From UBA2108 sp963925495 (GTDB lineage Bacteria; Bacteroidota; Bacteroidia; Flavobacteriales_G; Salibacteraceae), in contig CAWUST010000006.1 in NCBI GenBank assembly GCA_963925495.1, positions 62,001 through 126,000 of the forward strand: DNA of 64,000 nucleotides, in the 5' to 3' direction. Below are positions 19,401-26,710 of the stretch, one piece after another; position 1 is the first letter of the stretch, and each line of letters starts with the position of its first letter. The notes under the pieces are model-generated. The model did no database searches. It saw only the letters and a list, made by a program, of their open reading frames with translations, and was not told the DNA's origin. Both the position numbers and the translations under genes were made by a program.

Positions 19401-19698
19401 TCATGAATCGTCCATTAGTCTGGCCATGATGGAATATAATTTCATCAATTTGTTTAGAGCTTGTAAACTCCCATTGAATCCATTCTACTCCAATTGTACT
19501 TGAAGGAGGAGTAGCGGTTCGCAGCCACATTTCTTGTGTACCACAAGTACCAAAGATAAGGTTATTAAGTTTTCCGGGTCCATACCCTGCACTCATGTAT
19601 GAATCTGTAAAAGTTGCTTGAGGAGCAATGTTTGTCTGAGCGTTCATTGAAAGCGCACTGAACAAAAGCATTGTTACTCCGAGTAGAATTTTTTTCAT
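16420..19698 (-). CDS. T9SS-secreted discoidin-like/beta-helix protein
   Basis: 1,092 residues. After a signal peptide (cleavage near SMNAQ, residue 21) comes an F5/8 type C (discoidin)-like carbohydrate-binding module (about 25-160), then a CARDB-like stretch, a right-handed beta-helix (about 270-650), a DFDGNLRDPKSPDPGAFEY segment that closes the helix, Ig-like repeats and a PKD-type module. Residues 1012-1092 (LRVYPNPSDG onward) are a type A T9SS sorting domain. Body and order match the next gene (13018-16395), but the N-terminal module differs. It is first in a two-gene unit with an exact -7 box at 19739-19746. Probably a surface adhesin or glycan binder; not proven. Confidence 0.9.
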   Translation of the reverse strand: MKKILLGVTMLLFSALSMNAQTNIAPQATFTDSYMSAGYGPGKLNNLIFGTCGTQEMWLRTATPPSSTIGVEWIQWEFTSSKQIDEIIFHHGQTNGRFMNGATLQYWNGGWVTAHQFSNLPLQCINSVKFNRIKSTKFRLTAFKVDAGGQQSNINFREIEVIESPEFNFDAGVSGLVKPGIPVCSGLSNSVTAVVTNFGTKDLDSCIVNWKVNDSLQVPLKFNKLLKPNQFDTISLTYFQTFSFGDTVEFWTSMPNGVLDSNDVNDSLYNELIAGLQGTYTVGGPSSPDYATLDSAIMDLNKRGVCANVIFELYDTTHMANTPIYSFYSSSPTRVVTFESKGGDKTLCSIYDVSTNSVNNYALQFKGGSNIVVKNLSITNASAGSYSGVISLEQSSGNITFDNCNISSKYSGGSTNACLVYSGPKDRVSDISFNNCEFEGGSWAAHLEGDKGALHSNINFTKSKFKNNNRSSIWLMYVDGSKISQNTMESNSTFAGVAAIRVDETAGYVEIYGNYIKRQAVWPTYGALVKNSSGTSNKQNLFSTNSFSIGDTLSAAGEAKRGIALDNVGFFNVVSNSVSMKSNNINSNAFMVINSSGNTILNNVFANMSATGNAVLVSGLGSVLKMDKNLLYSSGNIGSFNGSNQQSISSWQSNTGFDANSVSDNPIFRSDNDLKMCSKLADNIGQSFGLVVDFDGNLRDPKSPDPGAFEYSAISGLTVADQRVCKGDTASFFVAKGANDVVIWNHQDSSQTFNTTSVGTYSLTALGVCGADTALFNVINNDLVKLGNDTNICGGDTLISMASLSNASYSWNNGMSTRSVGIKSNGRYIVNVVDSDACVSADTIEVTVSKSVALRSDTSICLGKTVELDPGTPGGSYTWFRNGISFSTATKIFADSAGKYSVLYLDAKSCSSSDTFDLTVISIPSAKFTWTQNQNNVNFIADDKTGSNYFWAFGDGKTISGPAWNTLNKYVANKVYNVTLTVSSAFCGDSTLVDQVNLETIGMNELLNSNGLRVYPNPSDGLVNLKIPSDLVTETLNVKVTAVDGKVVFVKTGLNSGSKYEIDLRDNVSTGIYMIHVYSKNNIIYSSKISIK

Positions 19699-19738
19699 AA
19701 ATTTCTGTTTAATTAATTATTTACCCATTAAAGAGTGC

Positions 19739-19746
19739 CAAATATA
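19739..19746 (-). promoter_or_regulatory. -7 promoter box of the T9SS protein pair
   Basis: Minus-strand TATATTTG is an exact TAnnTTTG match, 40 bases before the ATG at 19698. No clear -33 TTG. Confidence 0.6.
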
Positions 19747-19767
19747 GCAATAAAAAAATATTGACGA

Positions 19768-19786
19768 AACATTTTTAAAAAATGTT
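19768..19786 (-). terminator. Weak AT-only terminator candidate
   Basis: A 9-bp AT-rich inverted repeat (AACATTTTT / AAAAATGTT) lies just after the stop codon of the lipoprotein gene at 19816, followed about 9 bases later on the minus strand by a T-run. The stem is weak, so it may be an operator or nothing. Confidence 0.3.
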
Positions 19787-19815
19787 AAGTAATTGCTAAC
19801 TTATGCGCTTCCAAC

Positions 19816-22800
19816 TTATTTAACGATATTTATAATTTGTGGTTGGGCATCATTTTTTCCAACAACCAAGATTCTTTCATTGTCACCTATTTGTATGATA
19901 TCCATTGCTTTAGAATCTCCATTTATATATAGTCCTGTTTTTATATAGGGGCTTGAAATCCATTTATTCGCTTTGCCGTGTATTAATACTAAACCAATTG
20001 AAGCATCAGCTCGAGGAGTTTCTACTTCTGATGAAAATAAATTTCCTGTTAAAATTGCATCTTTTTCACCATCTTTATTCAAGTCAGTTAGTATAATTGA
20101 ATTGACCATGGAAAACTGAGCTTCTTGAGGAAGGTTGGAAATCTTAAACTTTCCATTACCTAAATTTTCAATAAAAACAGACGAAAAATTAGTCGCTTTA
20201 TAATTTAATGCCTTTTCTAATTTATCCCCATATACATCTTTAATAGTGGCAGCTGCAAAATCATTATAAGTAGGGAACTTCTCCTTAATAAACGGCATTT
20301 GGTCAGAACTGCATTGACGACCTCTTACAGGGTAACAAGCTCCTTGTTCGTAATAACCCAAAACAATGTCTAGTGTTCCATTATCGTCAAAATCATGACA
20401 CCAGATCTGGAACGGGGCTTCTTTTGTCGTTTTGTATTTGTAATTCAAGCCTAGGTTTCCAACCATAAAATCGACATCTCCATCATTGTCCACATCTTCA
20501 CAAGCTAAACCACTCCACCAGCCGATTTCTTTGGCGAGGTTATTTTCCTTTTGCCAAGTTAGTTTCCCGTTTTCATTTTTCATAAGCATAATAGGCATCC
20601 ACTCTCCTACAACAATTAAATCCAAATCATTGTCGCCGTCATAGTCCACCCAACTGCTGTTAGTAACCATTCCTGGCTTTTTAAGTTCCGGAGCAACCTT
20701 TGATGTCACATCTTGGTATTTCCCATTTTCGTATTTCAAGAGATAGCTATTGGGCGCAAAAGGGTATGTGCCAGGAACTACTCTACCACCTAAAAATAAA
20801 TCGAGATCACCATCATCGTCCATATCTCCGGCAGAAATGCTTTTACCACTAGAATTTATATTCGGTAATACGCCTTTTGTTTTTTTGAATTTTCCTTTAC
20901 CTAGGTTTTCATAAAGACGGTCGGCGTAAAATTGATTGTTGATTCTATATTCATAACCTCCACTTACAACATATAAGTCGTTGTCGCCATCTCCATCGAA
21001 ATCAAAAATAAGCGCTCCAATATCTTCGCTCATTCTATCTGCTATTAGAATTTCTGGAAATTGTTGAGTAAAAGTGCCTGATGAATTCTGAAAATAGATT
21101 ACTCCTGCCTGTTCCAAAGCACCGCCAATATATAGGTCTTCCAATCCATCTCCATTTAAATCTCCTTTAGCCATTCCAGGGCCCATTTTGGAGTTACCAT
21201 GTGGCAATAATGATTCTAATTCAAAGTCGTCAAATTCATTTTCCCTATGTTTAAATTTAACACCTAAATTATTTTTGGTTTCGGCGAACAAGAAATTTTT
21301 AGAAATATCTTGTTTTACCGTTGGTTGTGCATTTTGCTGATTTATTTTGGCAATTACATTCACCGCTGATTCTGATTTGCTTTGGGTACCATTTAACCAA
21401 GTTACTTCAATTTGTACTTTTCCATCATATTTTCCAAGACCAAAATGAAGTTTAGGTTCTACCGATGAAATGTAGCCTCGAGTAGGTTGAAATTGTTGAG
21501 TTTGAGTTCCTTCTGAAGTAGTTACCCTGACCATTGCTCCTGAGCATTTTGCTTGAATTTCAGTAAGCTCCACATCTATATAATTATTGTTTAGCTGTTC
21601 TGCATTATTTTTATAAACCCATGCAAACTCTTCCATATTATTCATTACAAGATCTAAATCTCCATCTCCGTCTAAATCTCCAAAAGCTGAACCCTGAGTA
21701 AAGCCTTTGTTATGAAGCCCCCATTCATATGTTTTCTTTGAAAAAGTATAATCACCGTTGTTTTTAAAGATATAGTTTGCTAAAGGCGTACTTGGAGTAC
21801 TAGTAAAACGATCCATTTGCTCTGCATCGGTTAAATCGTCTAATTTGACATATTTTTTACTGATTCTTCTTGTAAAGTCATTATCTCTGTCATCGAGTCG
21901 GTATCCATTAGTAACCAACAAATCCTTAAATCCATCATTGTCAAAATCTGCAAAAAGTGGTGTCCAACTCCAATCCGTACTTTGAATTCCAGCAATCTGA
22001 GCAATTTCTGAAAAGGTGCCATTTCCATTATTCAATTGAAAACTGTTATACATATATTGATGAGGCAAACCAAAACGCACAAGTTCATTGAAGAACAGAG
22101 GATTCATTCCACTCATTTGTGTTTTAGTTCTTATATGATCTTCCGCTGACATATCAAGGGCAAGAATATCTAGCAAACCATCATTATTAAAGTCAGCAAT
22201 ATCATTTCCCATACTATACAATGCAATATGATTAGTTCTCTTCTTTATTTCTTCTTGAAATGTGCCATCTCCTTGGTTCATATACATAAAATCTGGCGAA
22301 GAATAGTCATTTGAAATATAGAGATCAATGTAGCCATTTTGGTCTAAGTCTCCAGCAGCAACACCTAATCCATATCCTCCAAAAATCTCTAATTTTAGTC
22401 CAACTTTATCTGTGATATTTTTGAATGTTCCATTTACATTTTCGTAAAAATGGTCTCCGCCTAGAGGGGCATTTTTATAATTATCTCTGTCCAATCTTTT
22501 TGTCGATGACCAAGAGTTTGGATGGTTAAGAACAAAAAGATCCAAGTCATCATCATTGTCAAAATCAATAAAAATACTTTGAGTTGTCCACCCGGTATCC
22601 GCAATTCCCATTTCTTCTGCTCTGTCTGTAAAGGTCAAATCGCCATTATTAATTAGCATTACATTCTTTTTGTTTTCTGCGGTATTCATTCCACCCTTAC
22701 TTACATATATGTCAATAAAACCATCGCCGTTTATATCTACTAGACATACTCCGTTACTCCATTCCCCAGACATTTCAGTACCGGATTTTTTAGAAATATC

Positions 22801-23133
22801 CTCAAATTTAAAGTCCCCCTTGTTTAAGTACAATCTATTATCAACTTCATTTCCTGTGAAATAGATATCGTTCTTTCCATCATTATTAAAATCAGCAATT
22901 CCAACTCCACCACCATTGAACTGATATTGAAATTTGTAAAATTCAATTTCTCTTTCCAGTGTAAAATCGTTTCTAAATGAAATACCAGTTTGTTCAGGTT
23001 TCAGTAACTCAAACAATTCTTTATTAACCGTTTCAGTTTTGACCTCAGCCTTTTTAATCGATTTTTTATTATCGTCACAAGAAGTCACTATTAGGAAAAT
23101 TACTAATAGCGAAAGTAAACTTGCTTTTTTCAT
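19816..23133 (-). CDS. Second large lipoprotein with FG-GAP/VCBS repeats and an ASPIC/UnbV domain
   Basis: 1,105 residues, paralogous to the protein at 556-3915. A lipoprotein signal (MKKASLLSLLVIFLIVTSC, lipid-bearing Cys at 19) precedes two blocks of DxDxDGDxD-containing FG-GAP/VCBS repeats with an ASPIC/UnbV segment between them (about 514-590; FGLG motif). The YPVRGRQCSSDQMPFIKEKFP motif (near residue 930) is nearly the same as in the paralog. I chose the ATG at 23133: the longer in-frame reading overlaps the response-regulator gene and has no signal peptide. It follows that gene by 7 bases and is the last of a four-gene minus-strand run. Likely outer-membrane, surface-facing; ligand unknown. 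Confidence 0.88.
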   Translation of the reverse strand: MKKASLLSLLVIFLIVTSCDDNKKSIKKAEVKTETVNKELFELLKPEQTGISFRNDFTLEREIEFYKFQYQFNGGGVGIADFNNDGKNDIYFTGNEVDNRLYLNKGDFKFEDISKKSGTEMSGEWSNGVCLVDINGDGFIDIYVSKGGMNTAENKKNVMLINNGDLTFTDRAEEMGIADTGWTTQSIFIDFDNDDDLDLFVLNHPNSWSSTKRLDRDNYKNAPLGGDHFYENVNGTFKNITDKVGLKLEIFGGYGLGVAAGDLDQNGYIDLYISNDYSSPDFMYMNQGDGTFQEEIKKRTNHIALYSMGNDIADFNNDGLLDILALDMSAEDHIRTKTQMSGMNPLFFNELVRFGLPHQYMYNSFQLNNGNGTFSEIAQIAGIQSTDWSWTPLFADFDNDGFKDLLVTNGYRLDDRDNDFTRRISKKYVKLDDLTDAEQMDRFTSTPSTPLANYIFKNNGDYTFSKKTYEWGLHNKGFTQGSAFGDLDGDGDLDLVMNNMEEFAWVYKNNAEQLNNNYIDVELTEIQAKCSGAMVRVTTSEGTQTQQFQPTRGYISSVEPKLHFGLGKYDGKVQIEVTWLNGTQSKSESAVNVIAKINQQNAQPTVKQDISKNFLFAETKNNLGVKFKHRENEFDDFELESLLPHGNSKMGPGMAKGDLNGDGLEDLYIGGALEQAGVIYFQNSSGTFTQQFPEILIADRMSEDIGALIFDFDGDGDNDLYVVSGGYEYRINNQFYADRLYENLGKGKFKKTKGVLPNINSSGKSISAGDMDDDGDLDLFLGGRVVPGTYPFAPNSYLLKYENGKYQDVTSKVAPELKKPGMVTNSSWVDYDGDNDLDLIVVGEWMPIMLMKNENGKLTWQKENNLAKEIGWWSGLACEDVDNDGDVDFMVGNLGLNYKYKTTKEAPFQIWCHDFDDNGTLDIVLGYYEQGACYPVRGRQCSSDQMPFIKEKFPTYNDFAAATIKDVYGDKLEKALNYKATNFSSVFIENLGNGKFKISNLPQEAQFSMVNSIILTDLNKDGEKDAILTGNLFSSEVETPRADASIGLVLIHGKANKWISSPYIKTGLYINGDSKAMDIIQIGDNERILVVGKNDAQPQIINIVK

Positions 23134-23140
23134 AATTCTG

Positions 23141-24307
23141 TTATTTTGGATTCGAGTATTTAATAATGTCATTTCCTTCGATTTTATCACTGCACAATAT
23201 AATAAGTCTTTCAATAATATTTCTTAGTTCTCTAATATTTCCTGTCCAGTTTGTTTCTTCTAGTTTTTTCAATGCATCTTCACTAAGTGTTTTTTCTGGC
23301 ATTCCCATTTCGCGACAAATTACCTTAACAAAATGATTGCTGAGTAATTTTATATCTGTTTTTCTATCGTTAAGTGAAGGAACTTTAATCAATATTACAC
23401 TTAGCCGATGAAACAAATCTTCTCTGAAATTTCCTTTTGCAATTTCTTCCAATAGATTTTTGTTGGTTGCTGCCAAAACTCGAACATCTACTTTAATGTC
23501 TTTTTCGCTTCCTACTCTTGATATTTTGTGTTCTTGTAGTGCTCTTAATACTTTTGCTTGAGCGGATAAACTCATATCACCTATTTCATCCAAAAATAAG
23601 GTGCCATTTTGAGCTTGTTCAAACTTGCCTTTTTTTGTCTTTATAGCGGATGTGAACGCCCCTTTTTCGTGTCCAAATAGCTCGCTTTCAATTAATTCAG
23701 AAGGAATTGCAGCGCAATTAACTTCGACAAACGGCAGCTTTTTACGACGGCTTTTATTGTGTATTTCTCTTGCAACTAATTCTTTTCCAGAACCATTCGA
23801 CCCGGTTATAAGTACCCGTGCTGAAGTGGGAGCGACTTTGGCTATCATTTCGTGCACTTCTTTTATTGCGTTGCTTTCACCAATTATGCTTCCCCCTTTA
23901 AATGATTGTACCTTTTTGCGTAGGGTCTGTGTTTCTTTTACAAGTTTTTCTTTTTCAAGTCCGTTTCTTACAATTACTAAAAGTCGATTTAAATCTAAAG
24001 GTTTTGCCAAATAATCGTAGGCTCCTTTCTTAATGGCTTCTACTGCAGTTTCAATATTGCCATGTCCAGAAATCATAATTACATTTAAATCTGGTCTAGA
24101 TTCAAATGCCATTTCTAAAAATTCTAATCCATCGAGTTTTGGCATTTTCACATCACAAAGTACTAAGTCGTAGTTGGTTTTACGAACCATAATTATGGCG
24201 GCCATACCGTCCTCTGCTTCTTCAATAATATGTCCTTCGTATTCTAGAACATCTTTCAAAGCGTTTCTTATGCTTTTTTCGTCGTCAATAACTAAGATTT
24301 TTGCCAT
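23141..24307 (-). CDS. NtrC-family sigma-54 response regulator lacking a DNA-binding domain
   Basis: 388 residues: an N-terminal receiver domain (phospho-acceptor Asp52 in CDVKMPKLDG) and an AAA+ sigma-54 interaction domain (Walker A GSNGSGKE at 169-176; Walker B LFLDE near 237-241; NIRELRN near the end). The sequence stops about ten residues after the AAA+ lid (IEGNDIIKYSNPK), so the usual Fis-type helix-turn-helix is missing. The sigma-54-contacting loop reads GAFTSA (216-221) instead of GAFTGA. No histidine kinase gene is nearby. It sits between an ABC exporter (7-base gap) and the large lipoprotein gene (7-base gap), so it is likely co-transcribed with both. No frameshift is evident at its 3' end. 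Confidence 0.92.
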   Translation of the reverse strand: MAKILVIDDEKSIRNALKDVLEYEGHIIEEAEDGMAAIIMVRKTNYDLVLCDVKMPKLDGLEFLEMAFESRPDLNVIMISGHGNIETAVEAIKKGAYDYLAKPLDLNRLLVIVRNGLEKEKLVKETQTLRKKVQSFKGGSIIGESNAIKEVHEMIAKVAPTSARVLITGSNGSGKELVAREIHNKSRRKKLPFVEVNCAAIPSELIESELFGHEKGAFTSAIKTKKGKFEQAQNGTLFLDEIGDMSLSAQAKVLRALQEHKISRVGSEKDIKVDVRVLAATNKNLLEEIAKGNFREDLFHRLSVILIKVPSLNDRKTDIKLLSNHFVKVICREMGMPEKTLSEDALKKLEETNWTGNIRELRNIIERLIILCSDKIEGNDIIKYSNPK

Positions 24308-24314
24308 AATTAAA

Positions 24315-25655
24315 TTAACCGTTATTGTACTTCAACCATTTCCAAAGTTCTTTGTAAGAAGTTTTGCCAGACATTAAAATACCAACACGGTAAATTTTTG
24401 CAGCAAACCAAACGGCCGCGAAGGAGCCTAATATTAATAGGCCCATACTTAATGCTACTTCCCAAATTGGAATGCCACCATCACCAACGCCAAGCGCTAC
24501 CCTAACCAACATTATTATTGGTGAAGTAAGGGGGAATATGGACAACCAAAATGCTATTGACCCTTCTGGGTTTTGGATAATTGTAGTTGCAAAAACGTAG
24601 GCCAGAATCAGAGGGGAGGTAATAGGGACCATAAATTGCTGGCTGTCCGTTTCGTTGTCAACTGCTGCTCCAACTGCAGCAAATAGAGCTCCGTAAAGAA
24701 AGTAACCACCTAAAAAGTAAAAGAAAAACAAGGCAATCATTACGGGCCAATTTGTACGGTTAATTATATTGTTCGGGTCTAACAATCCGGTTTTGTCTCC
24801 ATTGCTTTGCGCTTGTAATTCTTGCGATATTTCTGGCGTTGTTTGTATTTGTTCTGTAATTTGATCCGCTGAATAATAGGATTCTAAAATTGTAGCTTGA
24901 GCTATTCCAAAAATTCCTAAGGTTAGGATAATCCATAATGCAAATTGAGTCAGACTAACCAAACCAACACCAATTATTTTACCCATCATTAAATCAAAAG
25001 GACGAACAGAGGTAATTATTACTTCTACAATTTTGCTGGATTTTTCTTCAATTACTCCGCGCATTACTTGGACGCTGTACATGAATATGAATAAATAAAT
25101 CAAAACTCCAAATCCAAGTCCAATTAAGGTTTTTCCCTTATCCAAATTTTCTTCTTCGCCAGTTTCACTGTATTTTATAGCGTTTAAAGTAAAATTAGTT
25201 TTAACCGCCCTAAAATCGTCGGGGTCAATTTTGTACTGAAGAAGTTTTAATTCTTCAACCACACCTTCCACTTGATCTTCAATGCCCCTAATAACAGTTC
25301 CGCTAGGTTGTTTTTTGTAATACAACATAGCAATATTACCGGCTTCAATATTTTTAGGTATGTAAAGTATGCAGGTATAATCTGACTCATAAAACATTTC
25401 TTTGGATTGTTGTAAATCCATGTTATTGGCATAATTAAACTTTATGTTTTTAGTATCTTGAATATTGTTGAATGCTGGTGCTTTTTCGTCAATAATCAGT
25501 ACCTTATGATTTACATCTTCAGTAATGCTCAACCAAATTACAGCAGCCAACCCTAGTCCAATAACAAGCGGCCCTAAAAGGGTAATTAGAATAAATGACT
25601 TCTTTTTTACACGAGTTAAATACTCTCTTTCTATTATTAGTGAAATTTTACTCAT
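24315..25655 (-). CDS. ABC-2 type exporter permease (NatB-like)
   Basis: 446 residues. One N-terminal transmembrane segment (about 20-46), a large periplasmic domain (about 47-175) and a C-terminal cluster of five to six membrane segments give the ABC-2/NatB layout. The start overlaps the stop of the ATPase gene by four bases (ATGA), so the two are translationally coupled. NatB relatives export sodium or other cations and small molecules; the substrate here cannot be told. The downstream neighbour is the response-regulator gene. Confidence 0.9.
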   Translation of the reverse strand: MSKISLIIEREYLTRVKKKSFILITLLGPLVIGLGLAAVIWLSITEDVNHKVLIIDEKAPAFNNIQDTKNIKFNYANNMDLQQSKEMFYESDYTCILYIPKNIEAGNIAMLYYKKQPSGTVIRGIEDQVEGVVEELKLLQYKIDPDDFRAVKTNFTLNAIKYSETGEEENLDKGKTLIGLGFGVLIYLFIFMYSVQVMRGVIEEKSSKIVEVIITSVRPFDLMMGKIIGVGLVSLTQFALWIILTLGIFGIAQATILESYYSADQITEQIQTTPEISQELQAQSNGDKTGLLDPNNIINRTNWPVMIALFFFYFLGGYFLYGALFAAVGAAVDNETDSQQFMVPITSPLILAYVFATTIIQNPEGSIAFWLSIFPLTSPIIMLVRVALGVGDGGIPIWEVALSMGLLILGSFAAVWFAAKIYRVGILMSGKTSYKELWKWLKYNNG

Positions 25656-26602
25656 GATACCTCTTCCAATGTTTCGTTATTAATTTCATTTACCCTTTGA
25701 ATAAACACATCGTTCATCGAAGGTATTTCTTCATGTAAGGCATGTATTTCAACATGAGGAAGAAGTGCTTGTAATAAATCATTGGGAGTTTTATCATTCA
25801 GTAATCGAACTTTGGCAGTTTCAAAATTCCCTACTTTTTTCGATTCTATTAATTCAGCGTCAATCCAAAGTGCTTGAGAGAATTTTACTTTATCGCCTAT
25901 AAACGAAACATTAAAAATATTTTCTTTTCTTGCTTCTTTTACTTCTTTCACACTTCCTTCAATAATTTTTCTCGATTTGTAGATTAAAGCAATGTCATCG
26001 CAAATTTCTTCAACTGATGACATATTGTGAGTAGATAAAATAATTGTTGCTCCATTTTCTTTCAATCTCATTATTTCGTCTCGAATAAGTGTGGCATTAA
26101 TTGGATCAAAACCAGAAAAAGGTTCATCTAGAATTAAAAGCTCAGGCTCATGAAGTACAGTAACGATAAATTGCACTTTTTGCTGCATTCCTTTTGAAAG
26201 TTCCTCTATTTTTTTATCCCACCAATCAGTTATTTCAAATTTATCGAACCAAAATTTCAAGAGTTCCATTGCCCTTTTTTTAGAAAGGCCTTTAAGTCTT
26301 GCAAGGTAAAGGGCTTGTTCGCCCACTTTCATTTTTTTGTACAATCCTCGTTCTTCAGGAAGATAGCCAATGGTCGATTCGTGTGAAATATTTAGAGGAA
26401 CCCCATGAAAGAGAATTCGGCCTTCATCAGGAGCTGTTATTTGATTAATTATACGAATTAAGCTCGTTTTTCCGGCTCCATTGGGCCCAAGTAATCCGAA
26501 AATCGTATTTTTTGGTATGTCAATGGAAATATTTTCCAAGGCTGTATGCTTTGCATAGCGTTTTGTAACGCCTTGAATTGACAAAATTGTTTCTGGGTTC
26601 AT
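25652..26602 (-). CDS. ABC exporter ATP-binding protein (NatA-like)
   Basis: 316 residues with an ABC ATPase domain: Walker A GPNGAGKTS (near residue 38), signature LSKGMQQK, Walker B LLILDEPFSGFDP and the H-loop STHNMSSVEE. A C-terminal DUF4162-like extension (about 220-310) is typical of ABC-2 exporters of the NatA type. It pairs with the overlapping permease gene. Its leader contains a terminator-like hairpin directly downstream of a -7 box. Confidence 0.93.
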   Translation of the reverse strand: MNPETILSIQGVTKRYAKHTALENISIDIPKNTIFGLLGPNGAGKTSLIRIINQITAPDEGRILFHGVPLNISHESTIGYLPEERGLYKKMKVGEQALYLARLKGLSKKRAMELLKFWFDKFEITDWWDKKIEELSKGMQQKVQFIVTVLHEPELLILDEPFSGFDPINATLIRDEIMRLKENGATIILSTHNMSSVEEICDDIALIYKSRKIIEGSVKEVKEARKENIFNVSFIGDKVKFSQALWIDAELIESKKVGNFETAKVRLLNDKTPNDLLQALLPHVEIHALHEEIPSMNDVFIQRVNEINNETLEEVS

Positions 26603-26604
26603 TT

Positions 26605-26646
26605 ACTATAAAAAATAAGCGCCGTTTAGTATTTCTAAACAGCGCT
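26605..26646 (-). terminator. Terminator after dnaJ / leader hairpin of natA
   Basis: Read on the minus strand, the hairpin AGCGCTGTTTAG / CTAAACGGCGCT (26618-26646, loop AAATA) has 12 pairs including one U-G wobble and is followed by TATTTTTTATAG. The same bases form a C/A mismatch on the plus strand, so the structure is specific to minus-strand RNA. It ends the grpE-dnaJ transcript, but it also sits only about 15 bases before the natA start codon. Confidence 0.85.
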
Positions 26647-26654
26647 CAAATATA
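26647..26654 (-). promoter_or_regulatory. -7 promoter box of natA, abutting the terminator
   Basis: Minus-strand TATATTTG is an exact TAnnTTTG match directly upstream of the hairpin at 26618-26646. Transcripts starting about 5 bases downstream would begin inside the 5' arm of that hairpin. Confidence 0.5.
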
Positions 26655-26710
26655 ATAACCTGAGAGTATTAATAAAAGGACTCGGGTCAATAAGTATTAT
26701 GACTTTTATC

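Noticed and set aside
23134..23160. Frameshift that could have removed a DNA-binding domain from the response regulator
   Set aside because: No HTH-like sequence is visible in any frame after the stop; the next gene with its signal peptide begins 7 bases later.
23134..23214. N-terminal extension of the second large lipoprotein to 23214
   Set aside because: It would overlap the response-regulator gene in another frame and hide the lipoprotein signal peptide, which begins at the ATG at 23133.
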